Below are positions 42,101-45,832 of a stretch of 64,000 nt of DNA, piece by piece. The notes below the pieces were generated by a model. The model did no database searches and was not told where the DNA came from. It saw only the letters and a program-made list of their open reading frames with translations. Every line of letters starts with the position of its first letter. Position 1 is the stretch's first letter. A program made the translations under genes and the position numbers. The stretch is from Gambelia wislizenii (Eukaryota; Chordata; Lepidosauria; Squamata; Crotaphytidae): contig JAUMIR010000003.1 of NCBI GenBank assembly GCA_030847615.1, forward strand, positions 75,216,001 through 75,280,000, read 5' to 3'.

Positions 42101-44385
42101 AGGCAGAGAAAATCTCCCAGAGGTAAACTCCTAGTAGCAAGAGGCTGATCCAAATCAGAACTACAGATACCTCAAGAGATATTCTAATGCATTTTCTCTA
42201 GTAATACATCCCAAAAGGCAAACAGAGGCCTATATTTTAAGTCAGCAAGTTACCACTGAGCAACCTTCTTGAAAGAACCAGCCATGTCACTCAGATGTCA
42301 GTGCAGTGACAGTGGACTCTCTGGACTGGTTTTGATACAGGTAAACAAAGATGACAGTGTACTGAACATCGCCTAATATACCAGTTCTTTTAAAAACCAT
42401 GTCTCATATTTTAAAGAAATAATGACAAATATTTTGTGTTTAAACACTTGCTTAGGAAAATGAAAATGCCTGAGAATAAATACCACCTGTTTATATGGAG
42501 TAATTGCAAACCATGGTAAGCAAAAGGATGACTTCTGAAGCAAAAGTTCAAGGCTTACATTGAAATTAATAAATCAGGGTACAGAATTTGAGGGTGATCT
42601 GTAAATTTACTATGAAAACAATCTAACAAGCTTCTGTTGTTGTCAAGAAACATGAGCTCGGCTAAAAATAATGTTTCTACTACCTCTGCCCTTACAATAA
42701 TATCTACCATTCCCTTTGTTTTAAGAAGGTTGCAATCCTAACACACACTTACAAAAGAAAAAAGCCACCTGAAGACTACAGCATTACTTCAAAATAAGCA
42801 TGCATAAGACTGTATTGTAGACTTAGCAGCATGAAATAAGCCTCAGGATGTGTGCCTGCCTTTATTTTCTCCTTAACATGCAAGCCAAAGACACTATTGT
42901 CCCTAGGATTCAAAGAGAAAGAACACGGGATTTTATAAAACCTTTCAGAATGTAAGCCTATACACATTTACCTGAAAGTAAGTCCTACTGGCTCCATTAT
43001 GAGTAGGCATGCATAGGCTCATAGTTAAACTGAAAGCAATGTTTTTCAGTATTAAAAATTACTATAGAGAACACCTCCTCCCAAACTTTATGCACTTTCC
43101 CACCTGCATCCATGTTGTACAAAAGGTGAGGAACATCCCCTCCCTAACTTTGTGCATTTTCCCACCTACATCTATGTTCTACAAAAGGTGAGAGGGTGCT
43201 ACCCTCAGCATCTTATTTATGATTCCAATGCAGTACATACAAGTTATTCGTTTGGAAAACCTAGGAAACAGTACACCCTTCCTAATCCAAAGGGCTCAGG
43301 GAATATGAATGTGCTTTTGTGAAGAAAGGTCAAGAGGAGTAACCTCTGGGGTTGTATATATTTTGACCAAAACCTAACAGGGAATCACACGATAGGTTTT
43401 AATTTTTAATTTTTTTTATTTAATTACGTATTTATACCCCGCCCTTCAGCCACAAGGCTATCAGAGCGGCTTACAATTTATTTCAAGCAATAGCAATTTA
43501 CACATCTACACTGCATTAAGCAGTTTCCAATGTGTGTTAGGTCAGGAAGCGTGATCTTCCGATTCCCACCCCCATAGTCAACTGAGCACTAGAGGCTCCT
43601 AGAGGAACAGGATGGCAGCTCCTTGATAGCCCTAAGCATGGCTGGGAGGGGGAGGAGGAGGAAAGCGAGGACCAAAAGAATGGGCGGCTGGTGATGGCCG
43701 CCAAAAAAATAAAATTAAAAATTAAAATTAAAAAAAAACAGGGGGGAGAGAGAGGGGCGTGGTCACCCCCTACCCCCCCCAAAAAAAATCCGACCCTACA
43801 ATCATCCCGTTCAAGGGTAACTTTCCAAACCGGCCTCAGCCTCTCATCGCGGGTGGGCGGGCATGAGTACTACGGCAGAGGCGACCCTAAACACGGCTTC
43901 CCTTGACCCAATCGGGCTGACGCAGCCTGACCCACCCACCCCCTTCCCCTAAACAAAGAGCCCTCTTCCTCCTCACTCACTCACTCAGGGGGAGGGAGAG
44001 ACTAGGCCGGAGTGGGCGGGGCGGAGCAGAGCGTAGGCCGCGGTGGCTCCGTGCAGCGCGAGAGGAGGGGGGGAAGGAGGAGGAGGAGGAGGGAGGGGGA
44101 AGGGAAGCGCGCGAGGAGCGCCTAAGCCGCGCGGGAGGGGGCGGGCGAGCGGCTGAGGGAAACCAACGAACAACTGAGGGTGGGGTGGGGGAGGGGTGCG
44201 CTCTCCTCCGTTGTGTGGTGAAAGGAAAGGGGAGGAAAGGGGGGGTCACCCAGTCCTTCAGCTCCCCCTCCCCCCTTCGGTCCCTCACCCACACAGCGCA
44301 GCAGCCGGTGTCGCCACGAGTCAAGCTGGTGGCGGAAGCCGCGCCTCTCGATGGAGCACTCCTGCCGCCCGCACGGACTCGCCAT
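2980..44385 (-). CDS. LCOR: LCOR, ligand-dependent nuclear receptor corepressor, long form (5' four coding exons; partial)
   Basis: Family knowledge: LCOR is a nuclear corepressor that binds agonist-bound nuclear receptors through an LXXLL motif and recruits CtBP and HDACs; it also has a C-terminal psq-type helix-turn-helix. Those parts are outside this window. Seen here: four minus-strand exons whose splice phases fit (1, 1, 0, then 1 at the last donor) and which concatenate to about 125 residues of the conserved LCOR/LCORL N-terminal region. Landmarks are ERRGFR and LDSWRHRLL in exon 1, FESILEGL in exon 2, a Cys-containing [16 protein letters not shown] segment in exon 3 and [14 protein letters not shown] in exon 4. 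LCOR is preferred over LCORL because LCORL reads NALFRKK and lacks the FCCLRR wording as I remember it. The start at 44385 has A at -3 and G at +4. Intron 1 is about 36 kb and full of transposons. The remaining coding exons should lie left of position 1. Confidence 0.87.
3113..4365. other. LCOR intron 3, distal part
   Basis: AT-rich intronic sequence with a short CCA-type microsatellite at about 3626-3651. I see no coding exon, RNA gene or recognisable transposon here. Confidence 0.55.
4366..4576. mobile_element. Tigger-like MITE (copy 1)
   Basis: The element starts ACAGTAAGCCCTCAGTATC and ends in a mutated inverse version (ACCTGTGGACTGTACTG). The interior carries the family signature seen in at least ten places in this window: a TTATATAAAATGGC block and a TTTTCAAGCCGTGG block near the 3' side. 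TA flanks fit pogo/Tigger (Tc1-mariner) insertion. No transposase is encoded. Confidence 0.75.
5027..5092 (-). mobile_element. CR1 LINE 3' fragment
   Basis: On the minus strand this ends in the classic CR1 3' terminus (CCAACTCCATGATTCTATG), next to a GAGTTGGAAGGGGCC-type motif read on the plus strand. It is a very short 5'-truncated remnant, as is usual for CR1. Confidence 0.7.
5230..5700 (+). pseudogene. LINE ORF2 C-terminal tail fragment with zinc-finger motif
   Basis: The plus-strand frame from 5353 carries the basic [15 protein letters not shown] block, then [16 protein letters not shown], the signature of the extreme C-terminus of non-LTR retrotransposon ORF2 proteins. After a frame change it continues into a C-x2-C...H finger ([19 protein letters not shown]) around 5610-5690, also typical of this tail. 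No reverse transcriptase lies upstream, so this is a truncated, frameshifted relic in LCOR intron 3. The exact clade (L2, RTE or other) is uncertain. Confidence 0.6.
5701..7008. other. LCOR intron 3, no gene seen
   Basis: AT-rich intron without a convincing feature. A minus-strand stretch at 6250-6313 is flanked by AG and GT and looks superficially exon-like, but it would introduce a stop in the LCOR frame and is not called. Confidence 0.55.
7009..7347. mobile_element. Tigger-like MITE of a second family
   Basis: The ends are inverted copies: GGTTGAGTATCCCTTATC at 7011 and GATAAGGGATACTCAACC near 7327-7344. The interior has an ATGTTTCATATAAACCTTAT block and an AAAGCAAAGGTGTCACTA block that I recognise as a widespread amniote pogo/Tigger-type non-autonomous element. 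It lies in LCOR intron 3, ending about 165 bp before exon 3. No transposase is encoded. Confidence 0.8.
7513..7592 (-). CDS. LCOR: LCOR exon 3
   Basis: The 80-bp exon starts after a TTATTCACAG acceptor. Its first two bases complete an Asp codon split with exon 2. It then reads [20 protein letters not shown] and RREKVK and ends in phase 0. The donor used here is GTAAAG at 7512; a second possible donor six bases further would add Val-Lys, so a two-residue splice variant is possible. The three Cys residues in ENCLFCC and the acidic DWSFDE motif are the most conserved part of the LCOR N-terminal module. Confidence 0.9.
7995..8060 (-). CDS. LCOR: LCOR exon 2
   Basis: This 66-bp exon would be missed without splice logic. 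Its acceptor is TTTGCTTTTAG and its donor GTATTATAT. It enters in phase 1 (completing the Gly codon of exon 1) and leaves in phase 1, encoding [20 protein letters not shown] and a Lys. This matches the conserved FESILEGL segment of LCOR and LCORL. Exon 1 lies about 36 kb upstream. Confidence 0.9.
8061..10574. other. LCOR intron 1, 3' part
   Basis: AT-rich intron. The only clear structure is a compound microsatellite at 10393-10441, (TAA)n followed by (CAA)n, immediately after a GCAAGGTATAAATAAAG motif that resembles the 3' tail of squamate SINEs and LINEs. No exons were recognised. Confidence 0.55.
10393..10441. repeat. Compound microsatellite (TAA)n(CAA)n
   Basis: About nine TAA units change directly into about seven CAA units. 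It sits at the end of a SINE/LINE-like 3' tail, so it probably grew from the retroposon's terminal short repeat. Confidence 0.9.
10575..11050 (+). mobile_element. LINE 3'-end fragment (L2/CR1-like)
   Basis: The plus strand carries a TGGAACTCCCTCCCCAGGGA block followed by a Phe-rich FLFRQAF-type coding remnant and an AT-rich tail with repeated TTTTAAA words. In squamates this pattern marks the C-terminal end plus 3' UTR of abundant L2/CR1-like LINEs. The frame is broken, so it is not a gene. The DIRS element begins at its 3' side. Confidence 0.55.
11056..11150. repeat. DIRS left terminal repeat
   Basis: The outer part (11056-11105) runs GAATGCCACATTGGTACTTA and onwards; its reverse complement reappears at 11337-11385. 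The inner part (about 11096-11150, GGGTTGGTAGAGAGGAGGAA) is the inverted counterpart of the right end at 16730-16790. Confidence 0.8.
11335..11440. repeat. DIRS internal complementary region
   Basis: Two halves meet near 11384. The first half (ACCAACCCCAGAATGCACCT onwards) is the reverse complement of the left outer end. The second half (TCTGGGTTGGTGAGAAGAGG onwards) is the reverse complement of the right end. The order is that of a head-to-tail circle junction, as described for DIRS elements, where the ICR templates closure of the circular intermediate. Confidence 0.82.
11414..12596 (-). pseudogene. DIRS tyrosine recombinase (frameshifted)
   Basis: The N-terminal SAM-like part lies at 12072-12596 ([17 protein letters not shown], later [15 protein letters not shown]). 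The first catalytic box, [12 protein letters not shown] with the expected Arg, is near 12010-12060. A bridging part with [17 protein letters not shown] is at about 11830-11900. The second box, HSTR followed by [13 protein letters not shown], is at about 11540-11650. Arg, the His-x-x-Arg pair and the candidate Tyr nucleophile are therefore all still visible, but they lie in different reading frames, so the protein cannot be made. The YR is the last domain of the element, as expected for DIRS. Confidence 0.85.
12600..13265 (-). pseudogene. DIRS RNase H and DAM-like linker (frameshifted)
   Basis: RNase H at 12978-13265 retains acidic residues in the expected spacing: SDASLL, then KLLELMVV, then LVLTDNTT. 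After a frame change, about 12620-12930 carries [14 protein letters not shown] and PHWPRRPWF, the region between RNase H and YR that is described as methyltransferase (DAM)-like in vertebrate DIRS elements. I cannot confirm a methyltransferase active site. Confidence 0.75.
13466..14050 (-). pseudogene. DIRS reverse transcriptase (inactive)
   Basis: RT motifs appear in order on the minus strand: [19 protein letters not shown] near 14000, the first catalytic Asp in LVSLDFTEA near 13840, then QFRALPFGL near 13770, and [11 protein letters not shown] near 13680. The box that should end in two aspartates reads YLDN, replacing the second Asp. A stop directly after TEA and frame changes around 13760-13830 also break it. 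Downstream, [19 protein letters not shown] matches the thumb-side region of DIRS RTs. Confidence 0.82.
14053..16420 (-). pseudogene. DIRS gag-like region (frameshifted)
   Basis: A likely start is the minus-strand ATG at 16420 ([12 protein letters not shown]), followed by a Gly/Pro/Ala-rich stretch to about 16165. Further frames at 15569-15880, 15076-15282 ([18 protein letters not shown]), 14814-15095 and 14053-14712 ([14 protein letters not shown]) run in the same orientation with gag-like composition and end just before the RT. Several frame changes separate them. Assignment rests on position and texture, since DIRS gag proteins are poorly conserved. Confidence 0.65.
16730..16790. repeat. 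DIRS right terminal repeat
   Basis: The block ends CTCACCAACCCAGAGAAT and is the reverse complement of the second half of the ICR, and in its inner part of the left terminal repeat. The last one or two bases are shared with the target TA of the next element, so the exact boundary is uncertain by a few bases. Confidence 0.78.
16790..17013. mobile_element. Tigger-like MITE (copy 2), abutting the DIRS right end
   Basis: It starts TACAGTTGACCCTTGGTATC and ends GGCCAACTGTA, with the family interior blocks CCCTTATATAAAATGGC and TTTTCAAGCC. It follows the DIRS terminus with no spacer beyond the TA. Confidence 0.85.
17014..17379. other. Intron 1 segment, possibly RTE 5' region
   Basis: No gene. The texture leads into the RTE LINE that follows and may be its untranslated leader. 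A 15-bp duplication (GGAGGCATGATCAG) starts near 17382. Confidence 0.35.
17380..18765 (+). pseudogene. RTE-clade (BovB-like) LINE with the central RT region missing
   Basis: The 5' part carries an endonuclease-like segment on the plus strand ([11 protein letters not shown] near 17630 and [11 protein letters not shown] near 17710). The 3' part has the typical C-terminal region: [29 protein letters not shown] and [11 protein letters not shown] at 18290-18560, then MLGKVEGSR and [10 protein letters not shown] near 18590-18650. An intact RTE ORF2 would need about 3 kb, but only about 600 bp separate endonuclease from C-terminus, and no catalytic RT box is seen. The copy is internally deleted and stop-ridden, and it is in antisense to LCOR. 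Confidence 0.75.
18766..19330. other. Intron 1 segment with (TAA)n microsatellite
   Basis: AT-rich sequence with eight TAA units at 19052-19076. No gene was recognised. Confidence 0.6.
19331..19584. mobile_element. Palindromic MITE, PIF/Harbinger-like
   Basis: The terminal inverted repeats are perfect over at least 20 bp: GGATGCATCCACACTGCACA at the left and its reverse complement at the right. The element is flanked by TAA on both sides, the 3-bp TWA-type duplication expected for PIF/Harbinger elements. Length is 254 bp with no coding capacity. The sequence resembles a very abundant squamate MITE. Confidence 0.8.
19585..20528. other. Intron 1 segment, no gene seen
   Basis: AT-rich intronic sequence with no exon, RNA gene or repeat that I can name. 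Confidence 0.5.
20529..21053. mobile_element. Tigger-like element, GTTGAGTCTC family (copy A)
   Basis: It begins GTTGAGTCTCTCTTATTTGG and ends with an inverted version (CAGATAAGGGAGACTTAC). The interior includes a TAGCAAAGTAGCCCTTGTAG block that is also present, in the opposite orientation, in the copy at 47773-48607. Open frames in both copies share the peptide [10 protein letters not shown], which reflects shared repeat DNA and not a gene. Confidence 0.75.
21120..22245 (-). mobile_element. LINE 3' UTR-like repeat (L2/CR1-type)
   Basis: The segment contains blocks that I associate with the abundant squamate L2/CR1-type 3' region, such as GTGTAGGGCTTTATGTGTCA and CAGACTGGTAGTCAGTGGAG. No reading frame of interest. 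An 18-bp direct duplication (CCAGTTGCCAATTTCAAT) lies at about 22149-22184, and a (TG)n tract follows at 22246. The family name is uncertain. Confidence 0.45.
22246..22266. repeat. (TG)n microsatellite
   Basis: A run of about ten TG units directly precedes the 5S-derived SINE. Confidence 0.9.
22268..22665 (-). mobile_element. 5S rRNA-derived SINE interrupted by a later insertion
   Basis: The minus strand carries 5S rRNA-like sequence: in plus orientation AGCCTACAGCAC, CTCCCATCCAAGTACTAACC, then after a gap GATCCTGCTTAGTTTCCAAG and ATCAGACAAGAT. These are the antisense of the 5S C-box and A-box regions. The two halves are separated at 22423-22598 by about 175 bp ending in a LINE/SINE-like tail (GTGGGATATAAATGAATAAA) and flanked by ACCAG on both sides, which looks like a target-site duplication. 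The 5'-flanking part (22268-22365) is the non-5S body of the SINE, shared with the copy at 48729-48955. Confidence 0.8.
22423..22600 (+). mobile_element. Retroposon tail inserted into the 5S-derived SINE
   Basis: AT-rich segment ending in an AGGTGGGATATAAATGAATA tail with candidate 5-bp ACCAG duplications on both sides. It resembles the 3' terminal region of squamate LINEs and their SINE partners. Severely 5'-truncated. Confidence 0.65.
22666..23723. other. Intron 1 segment, no gene seen
   Basis: Mixed-composition intron with no named feature. Short open frames here lack recognisable motifs. Confidence 0.5.
23724..27090 (-). mobile_element. Second DIRS-type element, internally deleted remnant
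   Basis: The left end (GTTGCTTACCTGTAACTGTA near 23724) is mirrored in an ICR-like segment at about 24008-24075 (TAGTTATAGGTAAGCAACC), whose second half (GGTTTCTGTGACTCACAAAA) is mirrored near the right end at 27052-27085 (TTTGTGTGAGTCACAGAGAA). Between them the minus strand keeps tyrosine-recombinase traces: HSTRVVAV at about 24270, [13 protein letters not shown] near 24200, a bridging [15 protein letters not shown] near 24440-24490 and AFLMVITST near 24670. The copy is about 3.3 kb including a later MITE, far shorter than the 5.7-kb element upstream, and I see no RT box. Its terminal sequence differs from the other copy, so it belongs to another DIRS family in the same orientation. Confidence 0.7.
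25977..26212. mobile_element. Tigger-like MITE (copy 3), inserted in DIRS remnant
   Basis: It starts TAGTTGTCCCTCCGTATC and ends GAAGGGACAACTGTA. The interior has CATCTTATATAAAGGACACC and GGCTTGAAAATATTC. Nested inside the second DIRS element, so it is the younger insertion. Confidence 0.85.
27093..27294. mobile_element. Tigger-like MITE (copy 4), abutting second DIRS right end
   Basis: It starts TACAGTTGGCCCTCTATAGC and ends GGGTCCACTGTGTA, with the family block GGCTTGAAAATATTTG followed by a run of about 11 G. It begins within a few bases of the inferred right end of the DIRS remnant. Confidence 0.82.
27295..28586. other. Intron 1 segment, no gene seen
   Basis: No recognisable exon. Two overlapping open frames of about 100-130 codons at 28126-28518 and 28155-28466 lie on opposite strands of a pyrimidine-biased stretch and are judged non-coding. 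Confidence 0.5.
28587..29300. repeat. Tandem array of about 180-bp units
   Basis: The anchor GTTGATTTGGGAG recurs at 28799, 28975 and 29158 (spacings 176 and 183 bp), with a less complete first unit upstream. Each unit continues with a GACATGGGGTGTTGTTG block, a GGGAAAG block, a TTGCCAC block and GTGGAATAAATTTGTTTAGG. The first unit has an extra internal duplication of about 37 bp (GGCTGCAGCAGAGACT). The last unit decays after about 100 bp. Antisense open frames encode the same peptide words (QTHFPTLA-like, SQIN, HLNKFI) repeatedly, an artefact of the array. Confidence 0.8.
29375..29480. mobile_element. Terminal fragment of a Tigger-like element
   Basis: The segment ends CGAATGGGAAGGGATGACTG followed by TAA, with TTTCGCGGTGG and CCCCTAACTCCTGCG upstream, the usual wording of a Tigger-family right end. 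No matching left end was found before the tandem array, so it is solitary, or the array lies inside it. Confidence 0.5.
29509..29728 (-). mobile_element. tRNA-derived SINE
   Basis: On the minus strand this reads as a tRNA-like head (GCCAGCATGATTTGAATGTT, then a degenerate GGTTTTAATCC B-box region) followed by a body containing CCATGAAAATCC and GGCAATGGCAAAC. The same family lies in plus orientation at 32056-32200. Confidence 0.7.
29729..30496. other. Intron 1 segment, no gene seen
   Basis: No recognisable coding exon, RNA gene or repeat. Confidence 0.45.
30497..30732. mobile_element. Tigger-like MITE (copy 5)
   Basis: It starts TACAGTTGTCCCTTCACATTC and ends GGAGGGACAACTGTA, with near-perfect terminal inversion and the interior CCTTATATAAGATGGC block. 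TA duplications are present at both ends. Confidence 0.88.
30733..31270. other. Intron 1 segment, no gene seen
   Basis: AT-rich intron; a short duplication of CTAGGACAT-type words occurs near 30803-30830. Nothing else recognised. Confidence 0.45.
31271..31902. mobile_element. MITE of the TATAAGCCGAG type
   Basis: The left end carries GTATATAAGCCGAGGGCAAG and the right end AGATTTATACATGAGTATAT, degenerate inverted versions of the TATACTCGAGTATAAGCC terminus of a common vertebrate MITE. The AAGTCAACCCAGGTTTTTGG block near the right end is also typical. The interior has repeated ATTCAAAAAG and CTCAGAGAAGGGGA words. No transposase. Confidence 0.65.
32056..32200 (+). mobile_element. tRNA-derived SINE
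   Basis: The RNA polymerase III A-box-like TAGTGGTTTGAGCATT and the B-box-like GGGTTTGAATCCC are both present, followed by CCATGGAAATCCACTAGG. This is the same SINE family as the minus-strand copy at 29509-29728. Confidence 0.78.
32201..32887. other. Intron 1 segment with CA-rich microsatellite
   Basis: A (CA)n/(CATA)n tract lies at 32560-32583. No gene seen. Confidence 0.5.
32888..33119. mobile_element. Tigger-like MITE (copy 6) followed by (AT)n
   Basis: It starts TACAGTGGGTGCCCTTGGTA and ends GGGCCAACTGTA. The target TA at its 3' end has expanded into an (AT)n tract that continues to 33138. Confidence 0.85.
33139..34212. other. Intron 1 segment, no gene seen
   Basis: AT-rich intron, pyrimidine-rich around 33440-33720. 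No splice-supported exon or RNA gene. Confidence 0.5.
34213..34400 (+). mobile_element. tRNA-derived SINE, second family
   Basis: Degenerate tRNA-like head (AAAGCTCAGTGGGACATCAT, then GCCAGGTTCAATCACTGGCA as B box) and a body containing ATCTATGTGTCTGATTTTGG. The same family occurs at 55557-55745. Confidence 0.65.
34607..34842. mobile_element. Tigger-like MITE (copy 7)
   Basis: It starts TACAGTTGTCCCTCCGTATT and ends GAAGGGACAACTGTA, with the CATCTTATATAAGGGACACC block. It is close in sequence to copy 3. Confidence 0.88.
34843..35735. other. Intron 1 segment, no gene seen
   Basis: AT-rich intron without recognisable features. Confidence 0.5.
35736..36000 (+). mobile_element. Possible LINE reverse-transcriptase fragment (CR1-like)
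   Basis: One plus-strand frame reads [16 protein letters not shown] near 35770-35820, resembling the KFADDTKLGG box of CR1 reverse transcriptases with the aspartate pair altered, followed by stops. Similarity is weak and the call is tentative. Confidence 0.3.
36132..36814. mobile_element. Tigger-like MITE carrying an internal VNTR
   Basis: The termini are inverted: TACAGTAGCACTCTGCATCT at the left and AATACAGGGGTGCTACTATA at the right. Between them lie six imperfect units of roughly 50-90 bp, each starting with an AAAGGGGGAAGGGGACGAGG-like core and running through TTTGCTCCTC and CCCCTTCCCC to GGTGATTGTGGGGGC. Units begin near 36226, 36316, 36407, 36493 (short), 36543 and 36627. Apparent repeated peptides in several frames come from this array. 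The region is much more GC- and CpG-rich than the surrounding intron. Confidence 0.8.
36815..37862. other. Intron 1 segment, no gene seen
   Basis: AT-rich and purine-biased in 37190-37330, which produces Phe/Ser-rich antisense open frames. No gene recognised. Confidence 0.5.
37863..38099. mobile_element. Tigger-like MITE (copy 9, short-type)
   Basis: It starts TACAATAGAACCTGGGGATT and ends ACAGGGGTCCTACTGTA, with a GATAAGAGTGAATGCCAT block near the left end. It is more similar to the termini of the VNTR-bearing element than to the main family. Confidence 0.7.
38300..38480 (+). mobile_element. Interspersed repeat with GAAAGCCC...TTAGTC terminus (possibly Penelope-like)
   Basis: Contains CCTGAAGAAATGGGTTTATA, CCATGAAAGCCCGTACTAAA and AGTTAGTCTGAAAAGTGCTG, wording common in amniote repeats that I associate with Penelope-like ends. 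A second, rearranged copy lies near 51500-51715. Family identity is uncertain. Confidence 0.4.
38481..39822. other. Intron 1 segment with a 40-bp direct repeat
   Basis: AT-rich intron. About 42 bp starting CATTTTAGCTATCAGGATAT at 39262 recur at 39717-39759 with few differences. No gene seen. Confidence 0.55.
39823..40394. mobile_element. Tigger-like element with a GC-rich interior
   Basis: It starts TACAATGTGCCCATTGGCCC and ends GAGGGCCCACTGTA. The interior (about 40060-40330) contains ACATTCTTTGGGCTCCCCTG and the inverse AGAGCACAAAGAATGC, so it is itself partly palindromic. Related interior sequence is found at 63640-63830. Confidence 0.65.
40395..43397. other. Intron 1, 5' part, no gene seen
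   Basis: Mostly AT-rich unique-looking sequence. A poly-G run lies at about 41695-41709. A tandem duplication of about 60 bp lies at 43071-43189 (CTTTATGCACTTTCCCACCT and CTTTGTGCATTTTCCCACCT). No exon recognised. Confidence 0.5.
43398..43500 (-). mobile_element. SINE/LINE 3' tail
   Basis: On the minus strand this reads TTGTAAGCCGCTCTGATAGC, then a GGGCGGGGTATAAATACG-type tail and an A-rich end. It matches the tail of the SINE at 63250-63545. Confidence 0.7.
44289..44385 (-). CDS. LCOR: LCOR coding exon 1
   Basis: The minus-strand ATG at 44385 (A at -3, G at +4) opens 32 codons plus one base, ending at a GTGAGG donor. The peptide begins [18 protein letters not shown] and continues [12 protein letters not shown], which fits the conserved start of long LCOR and LCORL proteins. 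A stop lies in frame upstream of the ATG (in the CRE-like region), with no in-frame ATG between, supporting this start. The split Gly codon is completed by exon 2. Confidence 0.88.
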
Positions 44386-44408
44386 CTTCTGGAGGAGGGG
44401 CCCCGAGC

Positions 44409-44453
44409 CACCGCCGCCGCCGCTGCTGCCGCCGCCGCCGGCACGCCCGCCGT
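44409..44453. repeat. (CCG)n trinucleotide repeat in LCOR 5' region
   Basis: Imperfect CCG units with two CTG-type interruptions. In the LCOR frame they would read Gly/Ser and are untranslated; in the upstream overlapping frame they read as nine alanines. Confidence 0.85.
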
Positions 44454-44650
44454 CTGCGTCACACCTACGTCAGCGCGCAGAGCCATGCGGAGGCGGAGGG
44501 GGGGCTGCCGCCCACAACGAAAGCCGGGAGGGAGAGGTTTCGATGCCATGGCAACCAGCGCTAGGTTAAGGCCGAAGCTTCTTCGGTGTGGGGAGAGGCA
44601 GGTAGAAGGGGAGGCGGCCTTGTTTCATCACGGCAGTGGTGGGGCACTCA

Positions 44651-44884
44651 GGTCTAGGATATTATATATAATATCTGGGATATTTAAAAAATTGGTACAG
44701 AAGAGATGGAATGTAAAGGAAACTAAAACCTTCCCCATTCTGAGGACGCGCAATTCATGGGATGCAATCCACACCAGACTTGGGTGACCAAATAGGCACA
44801 GGATTCTGTTGTTAAAGGAGTGAAAACTGTTGTGAAAATAATACTGTTATAAAATGTAAAATCTCATAATACAATTAATTATAT
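44651..44884. other. LCOR upstream flank, no feature seen
   Basis: CpG density drops sharply after 44650 and the sequence becomes AT-rich. No exon recognised. Confidence 0.5.
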
Positions 44885-45824
44885 CAGTGGTTCTTAACCT
44901 TTTCTTTACCAGGGACCCTCTTTAAATATCTTTTGTTGCCGGTGGCCCCCAAGAATCATAGAATTGCAGAGTTAAGGCATAGTTTCAACTCCATTTCAGA
45001 TTTTTAGCTCAAGCCAGCTAAAGTATTAGCAAGCATGGCTTCTTCCAAGCTATACCAATCCCTTTTGTGACTCCATATTTTCTCACGCCTAACCATATAC
45101 TTCCAAAAGGACTGAATTTACAGACCAGATTAGCCAACACAGCAAACTACACCACTTCACTTGCAGTAGCAGTTTTATTATCTATGCCATTCAGTGCAAG
45201 TGCCTAAAGATTTATATGGGGACTTAACTCAAGATTTAAAACAACGATTAAATCTTCCCTCAGAGGCACTGGAGGGGAGGGAAGACGTTTCTCCTGCTTC
45301 TTCCTGCAAGTTTGTGGCTGGAGCGGATTGAATCATAGTATCATAGAGTATGGCAATGCACAGGCCAAGCCAGCCAGCCAGCACCTTGGTTCCTGTCACG
45401 TGGCTACTCCACTGCAGGGAGGAGGTGGGCCAAGCAACTTTCAAGCCTTCGCGGACCCCCTGTGAGAACATTACAGACCCTTGGGGTCCCGGGACCGCAG
45501 GTTAAGAACCGTTGTATTAATGTACAGTATATGCTTCCAGCCTTCAAATAGACCTGTTTACATTTTAGTTACATTTATATTCCCGTCCCCTTCATTCATG
45601 AATTCCAAGCAGCACATGGCTTTCTTCCTCACAACAACCATTTGAGATAAGAGAGGCTGAGAAAGAAAGTGACTGACCCTAAGTTACCTAGTGAGTTTCA
45701 GAGCAGAGTCCCAGTCCAACACTTCATCCCCTACAGTGACTGTACCATGCTTCCACTAAATTTATTTTATGTTTACCTTTGTTTTGTTATGTTTACCTTT
45801 GTTGAAATAAGTTAAGAACCACTG
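44885..45824. mobile_element. hAT-like non-autonomous DNA transposon
   Basis: The outer termini are CAGTGGTTCTTAAC and GTTAAGAACCACTG, perfect inverted repeats over 14 bp. They are flanked by AATTATAT and ATTTATAT, a 7-of-8 match as expected for an 8-bp hAT duplication. An extra internal end (GGTTAAGAACCGTTG near 45502) suggests a nested or composite copy. A GGGACCCTC-type and GCGGACCCCC interior is typical of this family. It lies about 500 bp upstream of the LCOR start codon. Confidence 0.75.
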
Positions 45825-45832
45825 ATTTATAT

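Larger units (their letters stand above)
43800..44650. promoter_or_regulatory. LCOR: CpG island and LCOR promoter region
   Basis: Dense CpG and GC-rich sequence stands out from the AT-rich surroundings and includes GC boxes (GTGGGCGGGGC near 44013). LCOR coding exon 1 sits inside it. Upstream of the LCOR ATG, in transcription direction, lie a (CGG)n tract (about 44409-44453), a CRE-like TGACGTAG near 44465-44472 and an RFX X-box-like GTTGCCATGGCATC at about 44542-44555. Transcription start is not determined from sequence; divergent transcription on the plus strand is possible but unsupported. Confidence 0.75.

Noticed and set aside
44185..44787. 200-codon plus-strand open frame in the CpG island
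   Set aside because: It is antisense to LCOR exon 1 and arises from GC-rich sequence with few stops; composition is Ala/Arg/Pro-biased and shows no homology.
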